Shown: piece by piece, positions 25,227 through 34,778 of the stretch | Numbering within the stretch: the first letter of the stretch is position 1 | Layout of the letters: each line of letters begins with the position of its first letter | Assembly (NCBI RefSeq): GCF_000949135.2 | Contig: NZ_JTAN02000021.1 | Coordinates: forward strand, 310,001 to 374,000 | DNA from: Burkholderia sp. USMB20 | GTDB lineage: Bacteria; Pseudomonadota; Gammaproteobacteria; Burkholderiales; Burkholderiaceae | Length of the DNA stretch: 64,000 nt | Direction of reading: 5' to 3' | Made by a program: the position numbers and the translations under genes | The notes under the pieces: model-generated | Told to the model about the DNA's origin: nothing | Databases searched by the model: none | Seen by the model: the letters and a program-made list of their open reading frames with translations, nothing else

Positions 25227-27299
25227 ATGACATTCACGTTCACGCTGGTCGATCTCGCCGGCTCGATTGCGCTGGTGCTGCTCGGGACGCAGATGCTTCA
25301 GACCGGCATGCAGCGCGCGTTCGGCGCTGGCCTGCGGTCGCTGCTGGAACGGGCGCTTTTCGGGCGACTCCCTGCCTTCTTCGGCGGCATGGGCGTAACA
25401 GCGGTGCTGCAGAGCAGTACGACGACCGCGGTCATGACGAGCGAGCTCGCCGCGCAGGGGCGCGTTGGCCTTGTCCCGGCACTGGCCGTCGTGCTCGGCG
25501 CGAACGTGGGTACGACGTTGCTCGTGCAGGTGCTTTCGTTCGAAGTCGGCGCCGTGTCGCCCGCCCTGATCCTCGTTGGCGTGCTGATGTTCCGCAAGGT
25601 ATCGAATACATGCGCTCATGAACTGGGGCGCACGCTCATCGGCCTGGGTCTGTTGCTGCTCGCACTGCATCATCTGCAGGAGTTGATGACGGACTACGAG
25701 GATGCACCGAATCTTCGGATGCTGCTGAGCGACGCATCCACGATACCGCTGATCGACGTCCTGCTGGCGGCCGGCCTGGCCTGGGCCGCCGATTCGAACG
25801 TCGCGATCGTGCTCCTGATCATGTCGCTGTGCGCGCAAAACGTCATTCCCCCCGATACGGCTTTCGCACTGGTGCTGGGTGCCAACCTGGGCGTGGCCAT
25901 CCGCCCGGTGCTGGAGGAGACCGCGACACACGATCCTGCCTCCCGATGCGTGCCGGTCGGCATGCTGCTCATTCTGTCGGCCGGCGTGGTGATTGCGCTT
26001 GTCGCACTGACGCCGATCGGCTGCGTCATGGTCAGGATCGAACCGGACAACGGGCGGGTGGTGGCCGATTTCCATACGCTGTTCAACCTGTCGCTGGCCG
26101 GCCTGTTCCTGCCGCTGCTGGTCCCGTACGCCGACCTGCTGACCCGACTGCTTCCTTCGCTCGTGAAGGTCTCGGCCGCGTCCCGATCGCAGTACGCCGA
26201 TCCGCTCGCGGAACAGGTGCCCGGGATCACGCTCGGCATGGAAGCCCGTGATGTGCTTCCCGTCGTCGACACGCGATACGGGATACGTTCACGAGCCCGT
26301 GCCGCATCGATCGCCCGTGCCGGAGCGTCGGTCACGGAAGTCCGTACCCACGACGACGTTCTCGACAACGTCAGGATTGCGCCCCGGACACCGCTGACGC
26401 GCCCCGATGCCGGACAACTTGCCGGCTACGAGGGACGGCACCGGCATGCAGGCGAGGACCGGCTACAGGAGGACCCGCGTCATCGCATCGAAATCGGGAA
26501 ATCCGCCGGCCATACGGTCGAGCACCTTGGCGCCGACGGCAACGTGCAGACGTACTACCCGGCGAAGTCGCTGTGGCTCACCCTGCAGGACATCCAGGTC
26601 GTCAGGCGCCTGGAGCCGGCCGGCGGGACAACGCATTCGACGCTTTCGACCTATGTCCAGGGGACGGCGAGTCTGGACGACTGCTGTCTGTCGATCATGG
26701 GTGACGTGCAGAACAGCACGCGCACGATACACATCACCTTCGCGGCTCGCGAGATCGGCCAGCCTGAACGGCACGGCCTTCGCGAATTGCAGGACGAACT
26801 GGGCATCACCCATTCGGACGATCCGCTTGGCACGGCACGGCTCGGCTACAACGAGTCCGATGACGAGATGCAGGAACCGGCTCAGTGGTGGGCATGGTGC
26901 GACGTGCCGGCGAGCAGCATGCAGGCACTTGCCGACGGCGTCGAGGCGGGACAGGTCACAGCCGTCAAGGCCGGGCTGTGCCTGCGGGACGTCTACACGT
27001 CGATCCCGCCCGGTGCCGTGCTGGCGGGGGGATTGCGCGTGTTCCTGAGACCCGGCGAGGATGGCAACGCATTGAAGGCGGCGCCGATCGCCAGCGGATA
27101 CGTCGTGTATCTCGCCATCGATCTCCCGAAGGTCAGTCTGCCGGGAGATGGCCGGTCAGCGCGGATGCCGCTGCGCACGGACGACGGGAATCCCGTCGTG
27201 GCGCTGACGGAAAGGCTCGACAAGGTGTCCACCGGCTTGAAATGGCTCGCTGCGCTGGTCGCGATCCTGGTTGTCGTGCTTCTGAGCAAGGGGCGGTGA
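25227..27299 (+). CDS. chimeric protein: Na/Pi-cotransporter-like N-half, unknown C-half
   Basis: A 690-residue protein. Residues about 1-350 are a membrane domain of the Na/Pi-cotransporter family: TAVLQSSTTTAVMTSELA (near residues 57-74) and the inverted-repeat counterpart LVLGANLGVAIRPVLEE (near 218-234), with 8-9 hydrophobic segments. The PhoU-like tail expected after it is absent. Instead, about 330 residues with no recognised domain follow (including QDIQVVRRLEPAGGTTHS and GDVQNSTRTIHITFAARE), ending in one membrane segment, WLAALVAILVVVLLSKG. The second QSS motif is also degenerate (AADSNVAIVLL). This looks like a gene fusion or a truncated transporter joined to another frame. The ribosome-binding site is poor. 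Confidence 0.6.
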   Translation: MTFTFTLVDLAGSIALVLLGTQMLQTGMQRAFGAGLRSLLERALFGRLPAFFGGMGVTAVLQSSTTTAVMTSELAAQGRVGLVPALAVVLGANVGTTLLVQVLSFEVGAVSPALILVGVLMFRKVSNTCAHELGRTLIGLGLLLLALHHLQELMTDYEDAPNLRMLLSDASTIPLIDVLLAAGLAWAADSNVAIVLLIMSLCAQNVIPPDTAFALVLGANLGVAIRPVLEETATHDPASRCVPVGMLLILSAGVVIALVALTPIGCVMVRIEPDNGRVVADFHTLFNLSLAGLFLPLLVPYADLLTRLLPSLVKVSAASRSQYADPLAEQVPGITLGMEARDVLPVVDTRYGIRSRARAASIARAGASVTEVRTHDDVLDNVRIAPRTPLTRPDAGQLAGYEGRHRHAGEDRLQEDPRHRIEIGKSAGHTVEHLGADGNVQTYYPAKSLWLTLQDIQVVRRLEPAGGTTHSTLSTYVQGTASLDDCCLSIMGDVQNSTRTIHITFAAREIGQPERHGLRELQDELGITHSDDPLGTARLGYNESDDEMQEPAQWWAWCDVPASSMQALADGVEAGQVTAVKAGLCLRDVYTSIPPGAVLAGGLRVFLRPGEDGNALKAAPIASGYVVYLAIDLPKVSLPGDGRSARMPLRTDDGNPVVALTERLDKVSTGLKWLAALVAILVVVLLSKGR

Positions 27300-28043
27300 C
27301 AACAAGGAAGCCGGGGGCTGCCGATCGCGTGGCGGCCGATTCGGTTACCGGCTCCAAATCACCGCATCAAGCGTGCGCAATGTTCGAGCGGCCGCGTCTC
27401 GCAGGAAATCTTCGACGAACGGCTCGCACAGTGGTGTGAGAGGGCTGAGGGGGGCTCCTCACCCTACTTGATCGACGGCCATATTGGTTTTCGGGATCAG
27501 GCGTCACCGGTCACGGGGTCAGAACGATCACCATCGCAACATCGGAGCCGACAGCGTCGCGCCTGCGCCAGCGACCCGATCAACGAAATTCGCTCGTTTG
27601 TCGTTCTCGGCACAATGAGGCCACTGTTTGCAATGCTGAATTTCCATGATCGAATCCGGCCGCCGCCGTACTATTGAGGCCTGCGAACGATTCTATTCGG
27701 CCGGGGATTTCGATTTAGTACTGGTACTAGTGTCCAATTTGTTTCAAAGTGGTAATTATCGACTTAATCTCAAAATTAAAATAATCGCCATTCGTTTTCG
27801 TGTTGACGCATTGAGTTTGGAAAAATAGAATTTTTCGTCGACCCGGATGGTTTCGGTTTTGTCTTTGGCCTCGATTCTCTCGCGTGGAATGTCTCAAGTG
27901 ACGATGGCGGATCATTCTGCCTTCGTGGATTTGCTTGGCAAATATTATTTGAGTTTTTGATTTTTAAGATTCGATCGAATTGTTGGATTAGTTTTCAATG
28001 GTTCGATCGTGTCCATTCACATTGAAACGATGGAAGTACACCA
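27300..28043. other. AT-rich non-coding gap upstream of the biosynthesis/export operon
   Basis: About 740 bases without a supported gene. From about 27690 to 28045 the sequence is conspicuously AT-rich compared with everything around it, with runs such as AAAATTAAAATAAT and TTTTTGATTTTTAAG. A 6-bp dyad TAGTAC-TG-GTACTA is at 27716-27729. Short open frames here (for example 27646-27828) have no coding character. The promoter of the downstream operon must lie here; the composition suggests acquired DNA. Confidence 0.5.
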
Positions 28044-28151
28044 ATGGATGAAAGAAAATAGTCTCCGGCGGCAACAGAATCGAATATCTACTTCGGTCCT
28101 TCCGCGCAGAGAAAATGGCTGGGACGTGGTCCGGCGCGCGATGTCGACGTC

Positions 28152-29297
28152 GTGCTGCTGACACATCCGCGCGACCGCGCCGACGTTGCGCGGATGTTCC
28201 CTTGGGCAGACATGCTCGACGGCAACGCGCTCGCAGATTTGCTGGACTGTCTGCAGCCCGTCTACGGCGAGATCATCGAGGCGCAGGACATCAACATTGG
28301 CATCCTGTTTCTGCCGATTCTCGCGGAAGACATGATCGACCCGAGAAAGCGCGCATCCAGCCGCAGCCGCATGGAGAAGGAGGGGTTGACCAAGGCGGCC
28401 GCTATGGGCGCGCGGCATGTCTGTCTGGGTGGACTAACCGGGGCACTGACGAATTACGGACGCCGCATCGAAGCGCGCTCGAAGGAACTCGGTCTCGAAT
28501 TGACGACCGGCCATGCGGTGACGTCGGTCTCGATCGTCCGCCAGTTCGACAAGGCGCTGTCCGAGTCGGGATTGAACGGAGGCGACGCCGTCCTCGCCAT
28601 TCTCGGCGCCGGCAGCGTGGGTGCGGGGGTGGCCAGGCTGCTGGCGCATTCGCCCCGGGCCACTCGGCCCGCGGAATTGATCCTCGTCGACACGCTGCAG
28701 CAGCGGGACAGGGTTCGCGCTCTCGCGGAGGAAGCGGCGGCAGGTTCTCCGATGCGGGTATCGGTCGAGGTGCTTCCGACGCGTTACGCGTTGCCGGACG
28801 ACAGCAGGTGCTATCTCGATGCCAACGTCATTGTCAGCGCGGTCAGCACGCCTTCCATCCTCGATATCGACCTCGTGCGCGCCGGTACGATCCTGCTCGA
28901 TGACAGCCAGCCCTATTGCTGGGATCGCGACGCGGCGTGGGCGCGTGTGCGGGCGCGTGGCGACATCCTCCCGTGCGACGCAGGGCTTGTCGATGTAGGC
29001 GAGATCGCATACCGGTCGTTCTTCCCGTTCGATTTCGCCGACGACGTCGGACACGGCAGCGTCGTTTCATGGTCGTGCCTCGCCGAAGGGTTGTTACGCG
29101 CGAGCCTGCCGCGGCTTGCAAGCAATATCGGCGAGGCCGATACGGCGCAGTTGCTTGCCTACGAGCGCGCATTCGATGACATGAAGTTCGGGATTCCGCC
29201 GCTCCAGTGCGGTAAGCATGTGCTCGATGTCGCCGCTTTCCGCCGCTTTCTAGGCAATGCGGCCGGACCCTCCGGCGCGCGGGGAGGTCGTTCGTGA
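28152..29297 (+). CDS. AAR-like NAD(P)-dependent reductase, possibly 5'-interrupted
   Basis: A Rossmann-fold protein resembling cyanobacterial acyl-ACP reductase and shikimate-dehydrogenase-like enzymes. The visible parts are CLGGLTGALTNYG (residues 91-103), TTGHAVTSVSIV (118-129) and the nucleotide loop LGAGSVGAGV (151-160). Such enzymes reduce acyl thioesters to aldehydes; the substrate here is unknown. The open frame begins at GTG 28152 without a ribosome-binding site. In the same frame, ATG 28044 has GGAAG seven bases upstream but is closed by TAG at 28059 (codon 6), after which coding-like sequence continues (NIYFGPSAQRKWLGRG). So the gene either lost its original start or restarts internally. 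Its stop overlaps the next gene. Confidence 0.65.
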   Translation: MLLTHPRDRADVARMFPWADMLDGNALADLLDCLQPVYGEIIEAQDINIGILFLPILAEDMIDPRKRASSRSRMEKEGLTKAAAMGARHVCLGGLTGALTNYGRRIEARSKELGLELTTGHAVTSVSIVRQFDKALSESGLNGGDAVLAILGAGSVGAGVARLLAHSPRATRPAELILVDTLQQRDRVRALAEEAAAGSPMRVSVEVLPTRYALPDDSRCYLDANVIVSAVSTPSILDIDLVRAGTILLDDSQPYCWDRDAAWARVRARGDILPCDAGLVDVGEIAYRSFFPFDFADDVGHGSVVSWSCLAEGLLRASLPRLASNIGEADTAQLLAYERAFDDMKFGIPPLQCGKHVLDVAAFRRFLGNAAGPSGARGGRS

Positions 29298-30502
29298 AGA
29301 CGATCCCGATCCATCGCGGATGCACCCGCTGCGGGATGCCGTTGCGTTACGACGCGCTGATGAACGGCACCGACGCCGACGAGATCGTGGCATCCGGGCT
29401 GTGCACACACTGTTCGGGCATGCAATCCGACCGGCGCGCGGAGTACGAACCGGATGCGGATCACGAATGGTTGCTCGATTCGATCATTTCCGCCGCCGAC
29501 GGCGAGCGCACGTGGCATCACAAGGCGCTCTCGGTCGCGAAACGCCTGCCGTTCGTTGGCGACGCCAGCCTCGGATCGGCAGCGGCCATGCTCGATTCGA
29601 TTCCGGCGCGTGAGCCACGTTCGACCTATTCCGCGATGGTGCTCTACAGCGGCGGCAAGGATAGTACCTACATGCTGGTTCAACTCGCCGAGAAAGGGGT
29701 GAACGTTTGTGCGTGGATGCTGGATCCCGGCTACCAGTCGCCGCAAACCCTCGAGAGCGCGCGGCGCGTTACCGCGAAGCTTGGTATTCCACTGGTGATC
29801 GAACGTCCCGACAAGGCGCTCACGGATGCGCTGTTCCGATCGGGATTCTCGATCGACGGGAACTCGGATGTCGATCTGCAGAAAGGCGCCATGACGTACG
29901 GCTCCGCGTGCTGGCCGTGCTTTTCGCTGATCGCGGTCAGCGCGAGCGCATTCGCGAATCGCCATCGCATTCCGCTTTGTTTCATCGGCACGCAAAAAGG
30001 GCAGAACCGGTTGAATCTCGAGGGTGCCGGCGTGTTGTCGGCGCGCGCATTGCCGAAAGTGAACGATCTCGTCGCCAAGTTCGTGCAGCCGTTTCGGAAA
30101 GCGATTCCGGACCACGCGGGCTCGCTGGACGCCGATCCCGACGACATCAGGTTTCCGACCGTGCTCGTCCCGTACTACGAACTCGTGCGCAAGCCGGAGC
30201 GGGAGGCCCAGATTGCTCATATCGAGCGATATGACTGGATTCTCCCGAAGAACACGGGCGCGTGCAGTTCGAACTGCATGATCAACGAACTGGGTCGGGC
30301 GGTCATGCGTTCGCGATTCGGTTTCGATCTGTATCAGGTGATCGACGCGAACGAGCGTCGGCTCGGGCACGCCCCGGACCAGGCGGCGTCCGGCTCGCCC
30401 GATCCGGCCATCGTGCGTCTCGGTGCAACGATGCTCGGCTTGAGTGAGCAGGAGGCCGCCGAACTCGGCGTGGCGATTCGAAAGGGCAATCACGATGCGT
30501 AA
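29294..30502 (+). CDS. PP-loop ATPase, N-acetyl-sugar amidotransferase-like
   Basis: A 402-residue protein of the adenine-nucleotide alpha-hydrolase superfamily. The PP-loop SGGKDST spans residues 119-125, preceded by a zinc-ribbon-like set of cysteines C10/C13 and C37/C40. Later GSACWPCFSLI and a C-terminal CSSNCMINELGR add further cysteine pairs, as in WbpG/PseA-type amidotransferases. Members adenylate a carbonyl oxygen and replace it with nitrogen, or in some pathways sulfur. No sugar-nucleotide genes are nearby, so a small-molecule substrate made with the AAR-like enzyme is more likely. The GTG start overlaps the upstream stop, with GGGGAGG just before it. Confidence 0.75.
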   Translation: MKTIPIHRGCTRCGMPLRYDALMNGTDADEIVASGLCTHCSGMQSDRRAEYEPDADHEWLLDSIISAADGERTWHHKALSVAKRLPFVGDASLGSAAAMLDSIPAREPRSTYSAMVLYSGGKDSTYMLVQLAEKGVNVCAWMLDPGYQSPQTLESARRVTAKLGIPLVIERPDKALTDALFRSGFSIDGNSDVDLQKGAMTYGSACWPCFSLIAVSASAFANRHRIPLCFIGTQKGQNRLNLEGAGVLSARALPKVNDLVAKFVQPFRKAIPDHAGSLDADPDDIRFPTVLVPYYELVRKPEREAQIAHIERYDWILPKNTGACSSNCMINELGRAVMRSRFGFDLYQVIDANERRLGHAPDQAASGSPDPAIVRLGATMLGLSEQEAAELGVAIRKGNHDA

Positions 30503-31709
30503 CCTGAGCGAAACCGAAACCTACTCCTTTACCGATCACATCCTGAGCCGCGCCGTCTTCGCGCTGTCGCGCGTCGTGGGTGTGAAGAACATCACTCGGC
30601 CGTTCTGGAATCGCTGGCGGGCGGCGCTGTTCGACCAGAACACGCTGGATCGCTTTCTTGCCGCGATGCACGGTCTCTCGGACTGGCCGACGAAGGGCAT
30701 GGCATTTCTGCAAGGCGAGATTCGGCAGGTCGAGGCAATGCTGCCGCGGATGTCCGACGAGGAGGCCATCGCACACTACCGGCGTCTGTCGTTCCTCGCT
30801 CATCTGGTTCAGTGGGGTTGCCTGCCGCTTTCGGATGCAAAGACGATCGCATATCGGCACTGTCGTGACTTCTACGTCGAGGCAGAACGTCGGGCATTCG
30901 GCGCGCGATTCGCCCGCCTGCGTATCGACTGGCAACACAATCCGATGTGGGCGAACCTGCATTTGCCGGAGATGTCGTTGTCGTTGCGGAAGAGTCCCTT
31001 GGTAGTCATCGTACACGGCATGGACGACGTCAAGGAGGAGCATCTCGCGAGCGAACTGCTGTTTATGGAAGCGGGTTTTGCCGTAATGTGCATCGATGGT
31101 CCCGGGCAAGGCGAATCGTTCCTGATCGACGGCACGACGTGGCCCGAGAACTTCGACGAGGCGATCGTCGCGGCCGTCGACGCGTTGAGCAGCCATCCGC
31201 AGATCGACACCGAAGGCTATGCCATCGCCGGCATCAGTTGGGGCGGCATGTGGGCCTACAAGATCGCGGCGGCCGACGCGCGTGTCAGCGCGATTCTCGA
31301 TCTGGGCGGCCCCGTCGACGCGCGTGACTACAACAAGCTGCCATTCTTCCTGAAAAGCAAGTTTTGCCAGATTCTCGGCATCACGTCGCTCGAGGATGCC
31401 CGGGCGGCGGCGGACCATTTCGCCATCCGCGACGTCAAGATGCTTGGCAAGATCCGCGCCCGCGTCCATATCGTTCATGGCGGACGCGACCCGCTTGTGT
31501 CGGTCGCGGACAAGACATGGCTGCGCGATACGTTGAACGGGCTCGGGCTGACCGACGGCATCAAGCTGACGCTATTCGACGACGGGGACCATTGCTGCAC
31601 GCAATACGTGACGGAAATCCGGCGTGCGGCTGCCGCCGAGTTTCTCGACGCCTACACGCAGCGAACCGCCGCGCGATGCCAGCCGGACCGTCGTTTGCCG
31701 ACCGCGTAA
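30495..31709 (+). CDS. alpha/beta hydrolase, FrsA / C-C hydrolase-like
   Basis: A 404-residue hydrolase with a long helical N-terminal part (about residues 1-160) before the alpha/beta core. The oxyanion region reads VIVHGMDDVKEEH (172-184), then CIDGPGQGES. The nucleophile is S248 in GISWGG, the acid probably D332 (HGGRDPL) and the histidine H366 (DGDHCC). This layout resembles FrsA-like esterases and the pseudooxynicotine-type C-C bond hydrolases. It could release or trim a product of the two upstream enzymes. It overlaps the preceding gene by eight bases and ends 42 bases before the exporter genes. Confidence 0.75.
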   Translation: MRNLSETETYSFTDHILSRAVFALSRVVGVKNITRPFWNRWRAALFDQNTLDRFLAAMHGLSDWPTKGMAFLQGEIRQVEAMLPRMSDEEAIAHYRRLSFLAHLVQWGCLPLSDAKTIAYRHCRDFYVEAERRAFGARFARLRIDWQHNPMWANLHLPEMSLSLRKSPLVVIVHGMDDVKEEHLASELLFMEAGFAVMCIDGPGQGESFLIDGTTWPENFDEAIVAAVDALSSHPQIDTEGYAIAGISWGGMWAYKIAAADARVSAILDLGGPVDARDYNKLPFFLKSKFCQILGITSLEDARAAADHFAIRDVKMLGKIRARVHIVHGGRDPLVSVADKTWLRDTLNGLGLTDGIKLTLFDDGDHCCTQYVTEIRRAAAAEFLDAYTQRTAARCQPDRRLPTA

Positions 31710-31751
31710 TCGGTCGTCGCATACCACCGTGCAACATTCGGTTTCTTCACT

Positions 31752-32717
31752 ATGGAACGCATCACGCTTACGCCTCGGCGGGTCGGGTACGGTTTCGTTT
31801 GCGTGTGCCTCCTGACCACAGGTTGCACCCAGTTGCCGGAAACGTATCACGGTTATATCGAAGGGCAGTTTTCCTATTTGTCGGCGCCGTACTCGGGGAA
31901 CCTGAAGACATTGCGTGCCGCGCGTGGTGACCGTGTCGACGCGGGCGCGGGCGTCTTCGAGATCGATGCGCCCGACCTGGAACAGGCGATCAAGCGCCAG
32001 TATCACCAGTGGCAATCGTCGCGGAACGTGCTCGGCGACCTGGAACAAGGCAAGCGTTCATCGGAAATCGATGCGGTGAAGGCACAGCTCGAACAGGCGC
32101 GGGCGAGCGCGGTTTTTTCGACGCAAAGGCTCGCCCGTGCCGAAGCCGACTACGAAATACGCGCGATTTCACTCGATCAGCTCGAAAGCGAGCGCGCGGC
32201 GGCGCGGGTGGACCAAGCACGAGTACGCGAACTTGCCAGTCAGCTGAAGACGGCGCGGTTGCCGGCACGAGACGGTCAGCTGCGTTCGCAACGACAGAGC
32301 ACCGACGCGCTTCAGGCCGAATACGAACGGCTGCGGACGCAGTACCGGCAACTGTCCGTGCAGGCACCTGGAAAGGGTGTCGTCGTCGATACGTTCTTCA
32401 CGCCGGGCGAGTGGGTCGTCGCGGGCAAACCGGTGGTCAAGATTCTCGTCGATCGCAATACGAAGGTGCGCTTCTTCGTGCCCGGGGTCGCGCTGCCTCA
32501 TCTGCGCGTCGGTCATGTCGTGAAGCTCGCATGCGACGGGTGCGCACGCGGCTATTCGGCAACGATCACACATATCGCATCGGACGCGGAATATACGCCG
32601 CCCGTCATCTACAGCAACGACGCGCGTTCGAAACTGGTGTTTCTCGTCGAGGCGCGACCCGACACCGCCGATGCGCGCGGACTGCATCCGGGCTTGCCGG
32701 TCGAGGTGACGCGATGA
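31752..32717 (+). CDS. HlyD-family periplasmic adaptor lipoprotein
   Basis: A 321-residue membrane-fusion protein. A lipobox LLTTGC places the lipidated cysteine at C25, so the protein is probably anchored in the inner membrane. A first half-lipoyl segment (LSAPYSGNLKTLRAARGDRV) leads into a helical coiled hairpin (about residues 75-195, rich in Gln, Arg and Ala). The return lipoyl segment (SVQAPGKGVVVDTFFTPGEWVVAGKPV) and a beta-barrel domain follow. It should link the ABC transporter encoded next to the outer-membrane channel at 34.8 kb. Its stop overlaps the ATPase start. Confidence 0.85.
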   Translation: MERITLTPRRVGYGFVCVCLLTTGCTQLPETYHGYIEGQFSYLSAPYSGNLKTLRAARGDRVDAGAGVFEIDAPDLEQAIKRQYHQWQSSRNVLGDLEQGKRSSEIDAVKAQLEQARASAVFSTQRLARAEADYEIRAISLDQLESERAAARVDQARVRELASQLKTARLPARDGQLRSQRQSTDALQAEYERLRTQYRQLSVQAPGKGVVVDTFFTPGEWVVAGKPVVKILVDRNTKVRFFVPGVALPHLRVGHVVKLACDGCARGYSATITHIASDAEYTPPVIYSNDARSKLVFLVEARPDTADARGLHPGLPVEVTR

Positions 32718-33640
32718 ACCACGCACCGCCGTTGATCGAGGTGCATCGGCTGAACAAGCATTTCGGCGCGCGGCACGTCGTCAAGAACCTGAGCCTGCAG
32801 GTCGGCCGTGGCGAGATATTCGGCTTTCTCGGTCCGAACGGGAGCGGCAAGACGACCTCGTTGCGCATGATGTGCGGACTACTGACGCCGGACTCCGGCA
32901 GCGGGACCTGCCTCGGATTCGACATCCTGACGCAGCGCCAGGAGATCAAGCGGCGGGTCGGCTACATGACGCAGCGCTTTTCGTACTGGGAGGACCTGAC
33001 GGTGCGGGAGAACCTCGATTTCGTCGCGCGACTGTATGCGATCGACGCGCGAAAGGAACGTGTCGCACGGATCCTCGCCGAAATGGGACTGGAATCGCGA
33101 GCGAACCAACTGGCCGGTTCATTGTCGGGCGGCTGGAAGCAGCGCGTGGCGCTTGCGGCTGCGCTGTTGCAGTCGCCTGAGCTGTTGCTGCTCGACGAGC
33201 CGACAGCCGGCGTCGACCCGGGTGTGCGCAGGGAATTCTGGGAGGAACTGCACCGTCTGGCGGCCCGCGGCATTTCGGTGCTCGTCAGCACGCACTATAT
33301 GGACGAGGCCGAGCGTTGCCACAAGCTCGCCTACATCTCGTACGGGACGCTGCTGGCGCACGGCGAGGCCGGCGAGCTCGTACGGCGGCATGCGCTCCAT
33401 ACCTGGTCGCTGTCCGGGGGAGATCTCGTGCGATTGAACGACCGGCTGAAGGGGCGGCCGGGCGTCGAGCAGGTGATTGCGTTCGGGCGTGTGCTGCACG
33501 TTTCGGGGCGTGACGAGGCCGTGCTTGGCGCGACGCTCGAAATGGTCGGCGGCGATGGCGTCGAGATCCAGAGAGTCGCAACGAATCTGGAACACGTTTT
33601 CCTGCACTTGATGAAGGACGGATCCGGGGAGCCACGCTGA
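32714..33640 (+). CDS. ABC transporter ATP-binding protein
   Basis: A 308-residue ATPase with Walker A GPNGSGKTT (residues 40-48), signature LSGGW (137-141) and Walker B ELLLLDEPTAG (156-166). The signature lacks the usual glutamine (LSGGQ), as in several ABC-2 drug exporters. The D-loop region (GVDPGVRREFW) and switch histidine (VSTHYMDE) are intact. The C-terminal 90 residues resemble the regulatory tail of YbhF/CcmA-like exporter ATPases. ATGA overlap with the adaptor and one base to the permease indicate one operon. It should power export by the ABC-2 permease. Confidence 0.92.
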   Translation: MNHAPPLIEVHRLNKHFGARHVVKNLSLQVGRGEIFGFLGPNGSGKTTSLRMMCGLLTPDSGSGTCLGFDILTQRQEIKRRVGYMTQRFSYWEDLTVRENLDFVARLYAIDARKERVARILAEMGLESRANQLAGSLSGGWKQRVALAAALLQSPELLLLDEPTAGVDPGVRREFWEELHRLAARGISVLVSTHYMDEAERCHKLAYISYGTLLAHGEAGELVRRHALHTWSLSGGDLVRLNDRLKGRPGVEQVIAFGRVLHVSGRDEAVLGATLEMVGGDGVEIQRVATNLEHVFLHLMKDGSGEPR

Positions 33641-33641
33641 C

Positions 33642-34772
33642 ATGACCGGATTTTCGATTTCCCGCTGGTGGAGCATGGTGACGAAGGAATTCCTGCAGAT
33701 CCGCCGCGATCGCGTGACGCTCGGGATGATCGCCGTGTTGCCGATCGTGCAGCTGGCGCTGTTCGGTTTCGCGATCAACAGCGATCCAAGGCATCTTCCG
33801 ACGATCGTGCTTGCCGACGACGCAAGCGAATTCTCGCGATCACTCGTCGCCGGCATGCGCAATACAGGCTATTTCGATATCCAGGGGGGCCTGTTTTCCG
33901 AGCGCGCGGCACGTGACGCACTGCAAAAGGGAAGCGTGCAGTTCGTGGTCAGCGTGCCGCACGACTTCTCGCGGCGGCTGGTGCGCGACGAGCAGCCGGA
34001 AATTCTGGTCGAGGCCGATGCGACGGATCCCGCGGCAACGGGAAATGCGATCGCCGCGTTCAACACGATGACGCGTACGGTGCTGAACAAGGATCTGACG
34101 GGAGCGCTGGCGCCAGCCGCGCCGCCGCAAGCATTCTCTGCCCGTGTGCACAAGATCTACAATCCGGCCGGCATTACGCAGTACAACATCATTCCGGGCC
34201 TGATGGGCGTCATCCTGTCGATGACGATGGTCATGATGACGAGTCTCGCCATCACGCGTGAACGTGAGCGCGGAACGATCGAGAACATCCTCGCGTCACC
34301 GGCAACGTCCATCGAGGTGATCTGCGGAAAGATCGTTCCGTACATCGTGATCGGCATCCTGCAGTGCACGATCATCCTGCTGGCGGCGCGGTTCGTATTC
34401 AGCGTGCCGTTCGAAGGCAATCCGGTGACGGTCTACTGCCTCGCGTCGTTGTTGATCCTCGCGAACCTGATGGTCGGCATCGCCATCTCGTCGGTCGCGC
34501 GAAATCAGTTGCAGGCGATGCAGATGACTTTCTTCTATTTTCTGCCAAGCGTCCTGCTCTCCGGATTCATGTTCCCGTTTGCCGGCATGCCGGGCTGGGC
34601 ACGGATGATCGGCAACGGATTGCCGCTGACCTATTTCAACAGGGCCATTCGCGGCGTCCTCCTGAAGGGCAGCGGATGGAATGAAGTTTGGCCCGATGCC
34701 GCGACGATGGTCGGTTTCACGCTGGTTGCAATGACCGTCGGCCTGCTCGCGTACAGAACCACGCTCGATTGA
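33642..34772 (+). CDS. ABC-2 type permease (YhhJ/YbhS-like)
   Basis: A 376-residue inner-membrane permease: one N-terminal membrane helix (about residues 22-44), a periplasmic domain of some 130 residues, then five C-terminal helices. The ABC-2 pattern TSLAITRERERGTIENILASPATSIEVICGKIVPY lies between the second and third helices. It forms the export channel with the ATPase of the preceding gene, one base upstream. The subgroup (YbhS/YhhJ) works with an HlyD adaptor and a TolC-type channel, both encoded here. Transported substrate unknown. Confidence 0.9.
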   Translation: MTGFSISRWWSMVTKEFLQIRRDRVTLGMIAVLPIVQLALFGFAINSDPRHLPTIVLADDASEFSRSLVAGMRNTGYFDIQGGLFSERAARDALQKGSVQFVVSVPHDFSRRLVRDEQPEILVEADATDPAATGNAIAAFNTMTRTVLNKDLTGALAPAAPPQAFSARVHKIYNPAGITQYNIIPGLMGVILSMTMVMMTSLAITRERERGTIENILASPATSIEVICGKIVPYIVIGILQCTIILLAARFVFSVPFEGNPVTVYCLASLLILANLMVGIAISSVARNQLQAMQMTFFYFLPSVLLSGFMFPFAGMPGWARMIGNGLPLTYFNRAIRGVLLKGSGWNEVWPDAATMVGFTLVAMTVGLLAYRTTLD

Positions 34773-34778
34773 ACGACG

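Noticed and set aside
27468-27828. Small open frames in the AT-rich gap as genes
   Set aside because: No ribosome-binding sites, no coding-like codon use and no recognisable motif.
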